Of a stretch of DNA of 64,000 nt, positions 28,079 to 39,352 are shown in pieces. This DNA comes from Aplectana chamaeleonis (Eukaryota > Nematoda > Chromadorea > Rhabditida > Cosmocercidae), in the NCBI GenBank assembly GCA_029168955.1, contig JAPDOI010000153.1, positions 681,001 to 745,000 of the forward strand, given 5' to 3'. A program made the position numbers and the translations under genes. Within the stretch, counting starts at the first letter, position 1. Every line of letters starts with the position of its first letter. Below the pieces are notes generated by a model, which was not told where the DNA came from, did not search any database, and was given only the letters and a program-made list of their open reading frames with translations.

Positions 28079-28285
28079 GGGTATAATTTTCTCAGCTCTT
28101 TCTATGTTGTTTGTTCCGGGTTTTGCGGAAGAGTAAATATGGAGCGAAGGAGTGTCACTAGGAGTATATAATTGCTAGGAAATTCCGCGTAATCAAATTT
28201 CAGATCAGAAAAAACGGAAGCCACGGAAAACGATGCCGAAAAATTGGAACAGATGCGCCATGTATCAGTAACCAAAGGACGTTAG
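28079..28285 (+). CDS. candidate 3' terminal exon pair of an unrecognised plus-strand membrane protein
   Basis: Exon 28079-28132 (acceptor TTTTCTTCTCAG, donor GAAGA|GTAAAT) joins exon 28204-28285 across a 71-nt intron (acceptor AAATTTCAG) in one frame. It reads GIIFSALSMLFVPGFAEE, then SEKTEATENDAEKLEQMRHV and a stop at 28283. This would be a hydrophobic helix followed by an acidic cytosolic tail, as at the C-terminus of a transporter or receptor. AATAAA lies 27 nt after the stop. The upstream exon must end with two bases of a split codon; I could not find it, so it would lie across a long intron. Family unknown. Confidence 0.4.
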
Positions 28286-28311
28286 CTGGTGCGTTGTATA
28301 TTGAAATTTCA

Positions 28312-28317
28312 AATAAA
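28312..28317 (+). terminator. poly(A) signal AATAAA for the 28079-28285 exon pair
   Basis: Canonical AATAAA in TTTCAAATAAAAGC, 27 nt after the TAG stop. Position and strand suit 3'-end formation, but AATAAA is common by chance in this composition. Confidence 0.4.
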
Positions 28318-28319
28318 AG

Positions 28320-30068
28320 CTGAAAATGCGTGGTTTGATCGCCAATACAATGTTTTTTATTCAAATATCAAATTGAAGAAGAACGATCCATTTGGCGGCG
28401 TCAGGTGGTGTATCGTAGCGTTCAAATAAAATTGGCTCTCTTGACAAGTATAACGGGTTGCGTCTCAGTACACGAAAATGGAACAGTTGACCAAAATCGA
28501 ATTATCGGGTTATTCAGCTCAAGAAAAATGGTCTTGAGAGGAATTCAAACTGCAAAAGACGTAAAACCCCAATCTATAAACTTCGACTACAACACCAGAT
28601 CAACAGATCTCGTTGCGACTTTATTTCAACGACGCGTCGTCACAAAGACGTGTTCTGGAATCTCGCTGGAAGCTGTTTTTTCCTTCAAACGACATGCATT
28701 TTGGAGTTTGACCATCCACATATTAATCAGATAATCCGAACCCTGCTTCTCAGAAACCAAAAAGCATCACGTAATAAGGGATGAGGCGATATGTTGCTTC
28801 AGCGAATCCGATTACGCTTCCGAGGCCGATGCAGCGGTGATTTACGAGCGGATGATTCTCGCGCTTCAACGATTCCGACCGAAAGATACTTGTAGTGCGT
28901 CCTCATGAGTGGCAAGTAGTGGATAAATTGGGGATGGGAGGGAGGCAGACACAATTGTTTCAGATAGGAACCGTTTTTCAAGAGAGAAGAGAGCAAAAAT
29001 GGAAGAATCGAGATCCGGCATGGATAAAATAGCTCTGAAAATGAATGGGAAACCTCAGTGCTGAGAAGCAATGAACGGATGAACGTGAAGTAATCAATTA
29101 TAGCGCGGATAGGAAAAAACTGATGGGAGCTGAAACCAGTGAAATGGAGAAGCAGAAAAAAGTCAAGAGATATCAGCGGATTGATCCAGTTCTAAATGAA
29201 AGTGAGTTCTTGGAAAAAAAGCGCTTTGGAGCATTTGGATCAGAAAAAAAATCTGTTATATTTAATCACTTGAAGGCCGCCTATAAGTTCGTCACATCAA
29301 AAAAAAAAGTTTTGTTAAATAAGAAACTATTTCACTAATCTTGAGGCCTATGTGAAGCAGAATCGCATGCTGATCTCAACGGTGTCTCTTAAACCTCTTA
29401 ATTCTCCTTAAGAGTAAAGTTACAGCCCATCAAAAACCGCCCCGATGTGAAGGGGCGGGGCTAAGCGGACGAGTTGCCTCAGAGTTGTTCTATCTTGTCG
29501 GAGAAAAAACTGAGGCAGAAAATGCGCAAGCGGGATTGGGATAGAAAGGTAAATGAAATGGTTCAAAAAATTAGCTCAAATAGGTGTCGCACAGAAATTC
29601 CTTAAGAAGGCGTGGCCTTCAGTCTTACCGCATTACTGAAAACGTCGAAAACATTAGTTTTTTATTCAGAATAAGAGCACGTTCGAAGGAGGTGTGGCCG
29701 AGAATTTCCTACCGGCGACGTGGCCTTCGACTCCCCCATTTTCAGCTCATTTTCGAGACTGCAGGTTCCTCACTTTCCAAGCGTTATGTTCTCATTCAGT
29801 TAAAAGGTACTTAGTCCTCGTGTATTATTACAGGTGACTAGTTGGAGATCTCAATTCTCCAAAAAGGATGATATGCCAGGTGAGGCCAACGGCCACGCCT
29901 CTAAAAAAACCCGTAGCCACACCCGACCGAACAAGTTATTAATGTCAGCCAGGCAAGATGCGACTCGCTGGTGAGGCAACACAAAAACAAATACGCTCTT
30001 GTAGTTTACATAGAAACCAGCTCGTTATAACCCTGCCGCGGCACGTTTCTTCGCAGTCAGTGCACACT
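28320..30068. other. intergenic sequence, no firm feature
   Basis: ORFs of 60-109 codons occur (for example 28405-28734 plus) without recognisable domains. Between 29440 and 29930 a GC-rich phrase of the type GAAGGCGTGGCCTTC recurs three or four times in both orientations, suggesting a small repeat. Confidence 0.4.
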
Positions 30069-30644
30069 TTAAAGGCATCGTACACGCTTGAATCCACTTT
30101 CCATTTTTTATGCTCAATCCCTTCCTCGGGCCCCTGTGAGAACGTACAACGAGCTTGGCTGCTCAACAACGTACCATTGTGAGCATAGAGGAAGTGGAAA
30201 GTAAGGAATTCCGTCAAAAGGGGCCGGCACTTCCGTCAGTCATTTGGCACTTTCGCAATATTTGAGCAGAACGTCGCGTCGCTAAGTACAGGGCATGCCA
30301 CTGTACGCTGACGCACCGTCGGACGAAAGTGGCATTATCGACTGGAAAATTCTCGTCATACAACGAGCGAGGACGATGTGCAGATTGGCGTCCTCGGTGA
30401 ATTGCTTCCAACGCTGCGCCAATGGACGAATTGTAGAACTGTTCCTTGCGCCCTCCGCGTAACTATCCCGAGTCGATGCCGGCGCGAATCTCAAATGATT
30501 TTCAGAAGTTTTTTTGAAACGTTTTTTCTTGGAAAGTTAACGTTTTTGAGCGGGCTTTTCGCTACCTTTAGTCACTATCGGAGGCTATCAACTAAAAAAC
30601 GCTCAAGAACGAAACCTGGTTTTCAGCGCGTACGAGGCCTTTAA
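30069..30644. mobile_element. TTAA-flanked element, AGGCATCGTACACGCTTGAA ends
   Basis: The left end TTAAAGGCATCGTACACGCT is mirrored by CAGCGCGTACGAGGCCTTTAA minus its last base. About 575 bp, larger than the other copies. Several ORFs of 65-90 codons on both strands have no transposase features. Confidence 0.65.
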
Positions 30645-30721
30645 ATAACAGAGGCACGACAGAATCACGTCCCCCAACAAACGCACTTTTTATCAATCTT
30701 TGACCGCGAGCGCAGTGCGCC

Positions 30722-30957
30722 TGAAGTCTGCCTGAAAGAGACTGACGGCCCATGCAGTTGGCGTGCGTGTTGAGCGGCCTTCAAAAAAGCTTTTTTTTGG
30801 ACGAGCCCTCTCACGTGCGGAAACAGCTAACTGGGATATCGTTCACTTTCCAACTAATACTCCTGCATATGAAATTACAACCGCCGCACGACCCACGCCA
30901 ACTGCACACTGACCGCGTCGGTACACAGTCTCACTCGGACAAGCTTTATTTTGTCTT
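30722..30957. mobile_element. foldback element, AAGTCTG ends (copy 3)
   Basis: The left arm has GAAGTCTGCCTGAAAGAGAC and CAGTTGGCGTGCGTGTTGAG; the right arm has GTCTCACTCGGACAAGCTTT and CACGCCAACTGCACACTGAC. Same family as 19111-19353. About 235 bp. Confidence 0.65.
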
Positions 30958-31129
30958 ACAATTCAAGTCAGAATACATGAATCTAAAATCTTGACTTTCC
31001 GACATCGGGCTAACCGCGACATTACGGGGATCCAACTGCCCCTCGAGCGCGCTTACAGTTTCACAGTCTACCAAATCTTGGAGAAGTCGCCGCGCTGGGG
31101 CCGCGCAGTAGCAGGTCGGTGTCCACTGA

Positions 31130-31359
31130 ACAACCGCGGCTTCGACGCTGCACTATCGCGGAACTTCGGGGGCCAGCTGCGGCACTATTGAACAGCTATG
31201 GAGTGAGTTTGCCTCGACAAAGATTAATCAATGTGTCTTACAGAGGGAGATTGCCGCCGCAGCTCCGCAGTGTGGTCGCGACGGACCTGCGATAAAGCAG
31301 TGGTAGAGGCACGGGCAAAGATATTTTGCTGTTCCGGTAGGCTAGCGGGCTGTAGCTAA
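31130..31359 (+). CDS. candidate two-exon coding segment in a GC-rich island, unrecognised
   Basis: Two stretches, 31130-31202 and 31244-31359, stay in one frame across a 41-nt intron with GTGAGT donor and TGTCTTACAG acceptor. The first contains LHYRGTSGASCGTIEQLW, the second GDCRRSSAVWSRRTCDKAVV and FCCSGRLAGCS before a stop. The segment is cysteine- and arginine-rich. There is no start codon or upstream acceptor, and the minus strand is also open with a possible donor, so this may be a GC-rich repeat remnant. Confidence 0.2.
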
Positions 31360-32035
31360 GGTGCCGGGCTGATCTCAGGTAACATATGAGAAGGCAGACA
31401 TTGAGCGGCCGGTGGCATACTTTCACCCGGTGTTGTATGTGAGCCTAGACGATTCCGGCTCTAAAGCGGCCGGATCGCAGAATCGGTTCCGCCCGACTTC
31501 AACTAAAAAACAAGGGTATTTCATTAATTTATTGTGAAACATAAACTTTATTTCACATCTAGCGACACTTAAGACAAACTCGCAACCAATTTTCGAATTT
31601 TTTTCGCTCGTGTTGGAACACCTGCCTTAACTCCTAGACCAATGAGAGAAGCCGGCCGAAAATCCACGTCGAAAAAACTGCACAGGTGGTCTGTAGAACC
31701 CATTACACTTTTATGTGGAATAATTTCTACCTAGATACTGAAATTCAACGGGTGCAGGTGAACAGAAGAAAAAAAAGTTTCTTACGGAGAAGCTGCTGAC
31801 TCAATGTTAGTAGGACAAGGGCACTTTCAGCTCATTATTACGTCGGGAAAACGAAACTCTAGCACTTTGACGAGATTAGGGCCCAACTAATTATTTCCCC
31901 CTGAATTTCAGCAAAAAGTGCAACTCTCTGCAATCTATCAGCTACTATGTGCATACAAGGGAAACTTTGGTCGGTTGCGAGAGAAATGTTCACACTTCGT
32001 GTTTTCAGCTCACTTTATGGGATTGTAGACGAACG
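31360..32035. other. no supported feature
   Basis: Contains a good acceptor (CTGAATTTCAG, ending at about 31911) followed by 38 open codons on the plus strand ending just before the next TTAA-type element. No matching donor or start was found. Confidence 0.35.
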
Positions 32036-32487
32036 ATTCAAAGGCAGGCTTAGCGATGGAAACAGTTCTTGTGTCATCCTCCTAGAAAGGTAGACCTAGC
32101 TATAAAAAAAGTGAAAAATAAAGAAAAGTCAGAGAAAGAACGGCGAAGAACGAGTTAGAAAGGTTAACTAATGGGTGTCCGCCCGCCCACAGACGGCGAG
32201 ATTTCTATAGATGCTTGTTTGCCGTCTTCAATTTTGCTTTCAAAATAGTTATCAGTCTGTCACAGTAGCTAGCAATCGCTTTAGGAGCAAAATGAAAGAC
32301 GGCAAAACAAGGATTCATGAAAATCTCGTTAATTGAAGGCGGGAGTACACCCAGCAATTAGCCTTTCTAACTCGTTACCTCCCGGTTTTCCCCCGACTCC
32401 TCATTGATTTTCAGTTTTAAGATGACCAGATCAACCTTTGCAGGAGGATGAAACAATGACCATTTCTGTCGCGAATCCTGCCTTCAA
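32036..32487. mobile_element. TTAA-type element, degraded ends
   Basis: Left CAAAGGCAGGCTTAGCGATG and right GTCGCGAATCCTGCCTTCAA are imperfect inverted ends. The interior shares phrases with 37241-37691 (TTTTGCTTT repeats, CCAGCAATTAGCC against CCGGTAATTAGCC). Non-coding. Confidence 0.6.
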
Positions 32488-33205
32488 CTACAAAGTGAAT
32501 GAGTATTATTAAAAAATCAGTGAAGTAAGTTTGTAGCGAATTGCAGGCAAGTACCTTTTCACGATTTTCCAAAAAAAAATTCTAGTCTACGATTTACCTT
32601 CATTTTTATGAAAAACAAAAAAAAATCGTTTTTTTTCTCAACTTTTTCATGTCTCTACTTTTCGTTATTTTTTTTTCTATGGAGGAAAACATATGTTCTC
32701 AATATTAGCCTTCCCATGTTTTATTTCACGGGAAACTACATAGAGTTTCTTGGATTTTCATTTTATTTGGTATTAAATCCGATAATTAGCATACTTCGGA
32801 TAACTGCATTTCGGGCTGATCCGAAAAAAGCGTTTTCTCAATGATTCGGATTTCGAATCAATTCTGATTTGGCGTTTTTTTTTTGGTGAATCGGTTTTCA
32901 AATCGCGAAAGTTTCGAATTTTCGACAGAATATCCGAAAATATTCGAGTCGGGTCATTTGTATAATAATTAGGTGTACTTCTTAGAAAATTCGCGAATCT
33001 ATACTTGTAGCTGTTACGGGGATCCTCGATCCCGGGTATATGTAGAGAGGTTTCTCAGCTGGGTCAGGATATCTACAAACAGGTATCAGCCACTTTTTTC
33101 AGTGTTCAAGAAATTACACGGATTTGGCCAGATCGACCGAAAGTGCTTTCTCAGAGAGAACAAAGTTCGCAAGTCTTATCCCTCAACGAATGAAGCTTGC
33201 AAAAA
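32488..33205. other. AT-rich, no supported feature
   Basis: Runs of A and T and TTCGGAT/ATCCGAA motifs near 32795-32940. The 78-codon plus-strand ORFs here are low-complexity. Confidence 0.4.
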
Positions 33206-33449
33206 CTAATAAAGTCTGTCCGAATGCGACTGTCCGCCCACGCGGTTGGCGTGCGCGTTCAGCGATCGTGGCGTAGGCATTTTCAGATCTGTAAATCGGT
33301 TGGCAGTAACATTAGACAAGTCTTTAGTAAATATGAGTCGGTAGCTCGCACCCGTGCGGAGGCTCGTCCAAAAAAGGCCTTCGCGACAGTCGTGCGATAC
33401 GCACGCCGACCCCGTGGGCGGACAGTCTCCATCGTAAAGACTTTATGTG
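33206..33449. mobile_element. foldback element, AAAGTCTGTCCGAATGCGAC ends (copy 4, best preserved)
   Basis: The left arm AAAGTCTGTCCGAATGCGAC and TGTCCGCCCACGCGGTTGGC is mirrored by GCCGACCCCGTGGGCGGACA and GTCTCCATCGTAAAGACTTT. About 240 bp. This copy best defines the family consensus. Confidence 0.75.
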
Positions 33450-33799
33450 AAGGCTCTTGTTTTTGTGGAAGAATAGGGAGAAGATGTTTCATTTCAACAA
33501 ACACTTTTCATACAAAAGCACCTTTTTAAAGAAATATATGTGTTCGTGAACGAAAGAATTTTTGAGCGAATATCTTCTATAACCACATGAACAAAAAATA
33601 CACAAACTGTTAAAATTAAAAACAAGATCGAATTGCGAAAAAAACCGCAATACAGTATAGAGCATAAAGAATAGATGCATGTCAAACCTATAAAAATACA
33701 GGCATTTAAAAAAAGTACTTGTCTTTTTTCAATGCAATATGGACTTTCCGGAGCTTTGCAATTAAGGTGCTATAAACAAGGAATACATAAACAAAAAAA

Positions 33800-34330
33800 A
33801 ATTGCTCAAATCATGGTGGGTTTATACCCACAGTCCCCGACAACGGAAAAAAGGCGATTGTGCGGTTGTGTATCTCCACTGAGAATACTGGAGTTTCAGC
33901 CATAACCGACGGCGATTTGAAATTTTCTCCTAAATTTTGAACAAAAAGCATAGGGAACGTTGCATTTTCCCCCACAAACAAACATTATCAATACACCTGG
34001 AGGCTTTACCAAGGATACAGATAGGAATAACAAGTTTAAATGAATTTTTCTGCTTTATTTCCATTTTTTTGAATTTTCATTTTTAGTGTTTTCTTGCGTG
34101 TATCTATGATAAATGATTCGAGTGTACTGATAGTGTACATCGGAGGGGAAAATCAGCCTTTCTCAACGTTTCCGTTGTTTTTCCTTCAAAATTCAGGAAA
34201 GATTACAAATTCGCCGTCGATTATGGAGCAACCTACAGTATACCTAGTGGAAATACGCAACCTCGCAGCCGCACAACCGCTTTTTCTCCGTTGCCGTGGG
34301 CTGTAAGTGGGCTGGAAAACACTTTTTTTT
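33800..34330. repeat. pair of inverted homologous segments around a 34 kb core
   Basis: CGACAACGGAAAAAAGGCGA and TTGTGCGGTTGTGTA at 33838-33875 match, in reverse complement, AACGGAGAAAAAGCGGTTGT and GCGGCTGCGAGGTTGCGTA on the minus strand at about 34245-34300. The arms are about 70 bp and 350 bp apart. Either a decayed foldback element or two inverted insertions. Confidence 0.5.
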
Positions 34331-34448
34331 CTAAACATACGAAGGGGAGGGTAATCTTCAGTCAGAAAAGGAAAAACATTCATACAAACAAATAAAGGCA
34401 AAAGTATAGCAGAACTGAATAGGTCGAAAGAGAATTAGCATTTGTTAC

Positions 34449-34582
34449 CTGTGCACAGACACAACAGGGAAAATGTCTAATTCTTCGAGTTCTTTCGCAT
34501 AAAAGCTGGCTTCTTCCTCCGACCAGGAAGAGAGACAATTGAGGAGGCGCTGCGCTCGACTCTCGAAATGACCCAGCAATCT
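34449..34582 (-). CDS. candidate minus-strand exon, unrecognised
   Basis: A 44-codon open stretch ends at a strong donor CACAG|GTAAC (phase 2). It reads RAQRLLNCLSSWSEEEASFY then AKELEELDIFPVVSVH, with codon choice unlike the surrounding AT-rich DNA and with helical, acidic character. No good acceptor lies upstream (an in-frame TGA at 34583-34585 is only weakly followed by AG sites). A possible next exon after TGTTTTCCAG at about 34316 falls in the inverted repeat. Real exon, pseudo-exon or chance cannot be separated here. Confidence 0.25.
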
Positions 34583-34941
34583 TCACTCTTTTCACTCTTT
34601 GGTCGCTTTTCATGCCATCCACTCATCCTCTGCTAGTTTTCAGTAAAGTAGAGGTCATGAGCGCGCCACAGCGGCTGAATGGCTGTTCAATTTAGTAGAT
34701 CTTTGACCTCATCGCAGCGATTTTTCGAGTCTGGAAGCCGAAATTGGTTAAATTAAGACTTACAAGGGAACCAGAAAGGGTTGGCGGAACTATCCATAGA
34801 GCCATGTTTTTTCTGAGCTGGGATTCATGACCGGCAAGCCATGGGCTACTGTTGGGTTTACAGCGGAAATAGCACGCGGAAAAGAAGGCAACCCCAACTG
34901 TAACCAATGGTTTGCGTTCATGAGTTCCAGCTCTGATAGAC

Positions 34942-35318
34942 TACATCCCGGGTAGTATACTTCGGCGACTCGAAAATTTTTTTCGAAAAATCGAGTTTTC
35001 GACTAAGTCGATTTTTCAAACTTTCGAATAATCGAGTTTTCGACTAACTCGATTTTTCAAAATTCCGAATAATCGAGTTTTCAACTAAGTCGATTTTTCA
35101 AAAGTTCGAATAATCGAGATTTGAACTAAGTCGATTTTTCAAAATTTCGAATAATCGAGTTTTCGACTAAGTCGATTTTTCAAAATTTCGAATAATCGAG
35201 TTTTCGACTAAGTCGATTTTTCAAATTTTCGAATAATCGAGTAGTCGAATGACTCGATGTCGACTGTTACAGTCGATACCAAGACTCGATGACTCGACTC
35301 AAGTATACCGGGTAGTCA
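34942..35318. repeat. 41-bp tandem array inside inverted ends
   Basis: About six copies of a 41-bp unit containing TTCGAATAATCGAGTTTTCG and ACTAAGTCGATTTTTCAAA run from about 34975 to 35250. The block is bounded by CCGGGTAGTATACTTCGGCG on the left and, inverted, GACTCAAGTATACCGGGTAG on the right. The array therefore lies within a small terminal-inverted-repeat element. Confidence 0.85.
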
Positions 35319-36094
35319 TAAACCTCGTCTTATGTAGCTGCCCGAGCAAAAGCAAATTGAGTTTCCCTGACAGTATCATAGGACAGATTTTCCTCATTTT
35401 TCATTGAGCTTTTACTGAAGTCCTTATCAGGAAATTTTAGGATCCAGATAAGTAGATAAGTATAGTAGTTAGTTTAGATAGTAGATATGTACTTCTCTTA
35501 GAACCTCCACTGTTTTTTTTCGAGTTACCTACAAGCTTTTTAGAGAATTTCTAGAGGTTCTCACCAGGGATAAGCGGCCGCGGGATAACGCGAGGAACGT
35601 GAAATTTTCAAAGAAAATAAATTTTTAGGAGGGGGGGGGGTTGAAATTCTGGGCAAAAATGGAAAGCACTCTCGGGGGCTCTTCAGTGGAACAAGTAGGG
35701 TAGTGGTATTAAAACAAAATATATTGGAAAAAAATTGAATTCAGTCCCAAAATTGTTGAGAGAAAAATTCGCCCAGAGGGGATGCACGAAAATTTTTCAC
35801 ACATCCTCCAAAAATTTTGTTCAACAAAGGGACATGGCTTCATCGATGTTCGGGACAACGGTCCGCCTGGCCATGGTTTTCGCCGGAAAAAGTCTGAATG
35901 GAAAACAGATCCAGAGAAGCAACAATTTGTTTTTTGCGTCCGTTGTGAGTCAATGGTTCACACGTGGTCGTTCACAAGAAAGAAAGGAAGAAAACGAAGA
36001 CGAAACTGACAACAACTCGTGGTCCGGCAGAACTCAAATAAGTCTCTATTGAGAAGTCGCAAAAAGCCAGAGGAAAGAACCCTTGGGTGAAGAA
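35319..36094. other. no supported gene; poly-G run and overlapping ORFs
   Basis: A GGGGGGGGGG run at about 35631-35640, then plus-strand ORFs of 75 and 105 codons in two frames (35735-36052) without recognisable domains or splice partners. Confidence 0.35.
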
Positions 36095-36295
36095 AATCGG
36101 CTCTATCCTAAGGAGGGGTGGGGGGCACTCAGGATTCAAGTCAGAAATGAAAGTGAACCCTACTCTCAACTAGGACCCAACAAAATATCAAGAACAAAAA
36201 CATTTGCTATCACAGTGATACGAAATGATCTTGTGAGTGACTGTGGTATAATCTTTTCATTTCTATGAGTGCCCCCTCCTTAAGATAGAGCCAAA
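36095..36295. repeat. inverted repeat with GGCTCTATCCTAAGGAGGGG ends
   Basis: GGCTCTATCCTAAGGAGGGG and GGGCACTCA near 36098-36130 are mirrored by TGAGTGCCCCCTCCTTAAGA and TAGAGCC at 36266-36291. About 195 bp; a small foldback element. Confidence 0.65.
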
Positions 36296-36619
36296 AAATC
36301 TTGGTTTCTAATAACAAAAAAATGAATTTCAAGATGAACTCAGGTTTCACAGAAGCAAAAAACGCTCTGCCATATGCCCTCGGTTGTTCGAAACCAATAA
36401 ACCAGGTTAAAATGCCATAAAAGTGCGCCCACCCGCCTTTGAGACGATCACTGGTCGGAAAGGAGATCAATTTGAGAGACGTCCAGTAACTAGAGTATTA
36501 TAAACGGGTCGAAAAAAGCCACTTCCAACGAAATTCATGCTAGTTAATATGCTTCCAATGAAGTTTTCAAACCCATGTTTGTGGGTGTTCAAGACTTCTC
36601 TGAACAGTATTACGGGGGT

Positions 36620-37110
36620 TTCCTCAGTTGGGCGCTAAGGTAAGCCTCACCCATATGCCGATTTTCAGGGTATTCGGGAAGATTTGTTCAAGATTAGACT
36701 CAAATTTTTTCTGAGGGTTTTTTGGGGTCATGTACACAGAATTCAGGTCGATTTGTAAATTTTCGAAAAAATTAGACAGGTTTGGCTTACATTCTTCCAC
36801 CCTGGAGAATTTTCGTGGTGAAATGAAACTTTCAATGATTTCCAAAACGCTGAGGTAGATTATCCTCTCTGGAGATATTAGTCGGTGCGCTTATCACGAA
36901 TCTCAAGCACATTTACCGATTTTCGATAGATTAAGGTAAGCTAGGGGGGTATATGGTAGTTTGTTCAATGTCTCAGATTAGGCTCAAAACTTTTCTGTAT
37001 GAGTAATCTGGGTTGCCGAACACGAATTTGAGGTCTATTTATCGATCTTCAAAATTCTAAAGTAGGTTACGTTACCTAAATAGCATTATATCTACCGTAA
37101 CCTACCGTGA
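36620..37110. repeat. TACGGTAGGT / CGAATTTGAGGTC dispersed repeat, copy 1
   Basis: Phrases such as CAAACTTTTCTGTATGAGTA, GAACACGAATTTGAGGTCTA and CTACCGTAACCTACCGTGAG define a family that recurs at 42000-42330, 48600-48890, 49370-49640, 54215-54790, 60830-60960 and 62270-62560. Copies are long, AT-rich and diverged, and contain ORFs by chance only. Confidence 0.6.
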
Positions 37111-37240
37111 GTCTCAAAATATAAGAAAAGGACTCCATGTTATTGCCAAGGACCAACAATAACCCCCTGTTAAGGTTTTTAGCCAAATCTGAAACCATTT
37201 TTCTGAACACCCTAAAAAGTGCCTGATGGGTAGGCGGTAC

Positions 37241-37691
37241 TTAAAGGCAGGGTTCTCGATAAAATCGGTTGCTGTGCTATCATCGTAGTATGGTAGATCT
37301 GGCCATCACAAAAAAGAAAATAAGTAAAAAAATGGAGAAAAAACTCTCAGGAGAAATTTATGGCTTGGTGTCCTCCCGCCCCCAATTATCGAGATTTGGG
37401 TAAAATCCTGTTTTGTCAACTTTTATTTTGCTTCTAAAGTAATTTCTAAACATTTCTGGAGACTACTGATTCCTTGAACAGCAAAATAAATGCCGGATAA
37501 GCAAGCACTAAAGAAAAACGCGTTAATTAGGGGGCCGGCCGACACCGGTAATTAGCCGTTATACTTTGTTTTTGAGCGTTTTTCCCGCGAATTTCCGGGT
37601 TTTTTCACTTACTTTTACTTTTGTGATGGCCAAATCTACATTTCTATGAAGAGAGCTCAAAAGTCGTTTTTATCGCGAACCTTGCCTTTAA
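37241..37691. mobile_element. TTAA-flanked element, AGGCAGGGTTCTCGATAAAA ends
   Basis: The left end TTAAAGGCAGGGTTCTCGAT is mirrored by ATCGCGAACCTTGCCTTTAA. Interior related to 32036-32487. About 450 bp, no ORF of note. Confidence 0.75.
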
Positions 37692-38378
37692 ACTTAGCGC
37701 CCAACTGCAGATGGAAACTCTCGCAACTCTGTTCGAGGAAGTCTTCAGCCACTACAAACATAAGTTTGGAAACGTCATTGGAAGTTCGTGAACCGTAAGA
37801 ATAGTTTAGAACTGGCGTTTCCGACCTAATGCGCTCCCCAGTAAATTGAATCCGTTAGTCTCACTAGGAACCACCCTGAACTCAAACTAGAGCTCCGAAA
37901 AATGGTCTATTGACGGTTGTGGAGATACAAAAAGGAACAGTTGGAAGTTTTAAAACTTCGCTGAAGTTCGAAAACGGCCAAACGGTTCATTTCATAGGAC
38001 TTAAGAAATTGAAACGTTTCCAGCCCACAGTTTGCTTAGGGTGATTACTTGGGGCGTAGATTACGACGTAAAGGCCCGTTTTTGATGTTTAGGTGATTGA
38101 AAGTTACTCTAGATCACATTCACTTACCCCAGTCATTGGAAAAACTAAAAGCGGACCTCATTCTCGTGCTCAGTGCCCCGAATAACCCTCCTGGACAAAC
38201 TCTGGACTGGAGATGTTCACATTTCTGAAATCCGAGAAATGAACTTTTCGGCCGTTTTTGATCTACTCAGGTGCATTGAGTGAAATTTAAAAGCTTCGAT
38301 AGTTTCTTTTTGACTCTCCCTCATAACCCAAAGAATGGTTCCCAGTCAGAGGACGGAGGAAATTCAACTACATAGGTT

Positions 38379-38605
38379 GCACTGCCGTTTAGTCCGCAAA
38401 GCGCACGCTGATTGCGAAATCGTGCTGCGGCGCGGTTGTGAGTATCCTCAGACAGGGATAAGGGATCACTCGGGCGGTTTTGACCTTTGGTGCCCGAGTG
38501 ATCCCACCGCCCGGGTGATCCAACATACCTGTCTGAGGATACTTGCAACCGCGCCGCAGCACGCTTTCGCAATCAGCGTGCACTTTGCGGACTGAACGGC
38601 AGTGC
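38379..38605. repeat. long hairpin (palindromic arms of about 75 bp)
   Basis: GCACTGCCGTTTAGTCCGCA and GATTGCGAAATCGTGCTGCG through GTATCCTCAGACAGG on the left are mirrored by CCTGTCTGAGGATACTTGCA through TGCGGACTGAACGGCAGTGC on the right. The loop also has internal GATCACTCGGGCGG symmetry. Three overlapping ORFs (86-93 codons) arise from the symmetry and are not genes. Confidence 0.85.
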
Positions 38606-38870
38606 GGAGGTGAACAATACATATCTGGTCTGTTCAAGTTGGCAAACTTTCGAAAAAAGAAGAGATTCATTTATAAGTTTGTTTATTTTTCAAAATATAC
38701 TAACTTGAATTTACGTTCTTTTGTCACCTTGCTTTCCTTACCTTTTTTCCTATTAATTTTTTTCGAACAATAATTTGGTCATTTTTCAATCATGTTTTAA
38801 TTGCTTTTCCTTGCCTCGCTTTCGCCTATTTTCATTTTCGAGTACTTTTTTTGCAGTTAGTTAGTTTTTC

Positions 38871-39352
38871 GCAGCAGTGTTCACGATAAAAATCGTTTTT
38901 CGGTTTCCCTGCCTATCTTAAAAACGGCCCCATGCTGATTCCAATGATGTCTCTGAAATCGCACAAGACCCTTAGGGAACGGAGCTATGGTCCCTCAAAA
39001 ATTGAGATAAAGAACGAGTTGTCCGAGGCTTGTAACTTCCGTCTTTTGCAGTCGATGTATGCGAGCTGACCTGGGTAAGGAGAGAAGTTGTGAATAAAGG
39101 GAAGAACGGGGCTAATGATTGGAAATCATCCCTCATCTCACAATCTCGAGCATTCATTTGTTCACGTCTTTGGGCGTGTGCTGCGCTTTTGGGGTTTGCC
39201 TTGCATTCGAAGTGGTAACTTCGGGCTCTTTTGTAGCTTTTCCTAGCTCGTTTTCATGCTTTCTTTCGACGTCAACGTTACAGAGTGCCCCTCCACTACC
39301 CATTCCTAGTGGGAACTGAAACACATTTTTTTATCGTGGACACTGCCTTTAA
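38871..39352. mobile_element. TTAA-type element (same subfamily as 54793-55288)
   Basis: Left GCAGTGTTCACGATAAAAAT and right TTTTTTATCGTGGACACTGC are inverted. The interior (CGAGTTGTCCGAGGCTT, AACTTCCGTCTTTTGCAG) matches 54793-55288. Its right TTAA is also the left TTAA of the next element. Confidence 0.75.

Noticed and set aside
35782..36009. VRDNG motif in a plus-strand ORF, recalling GHKL ATPases
   Set aside because: Single five-residue match without the other ATPase motifs, in overlapping chance ORFs.
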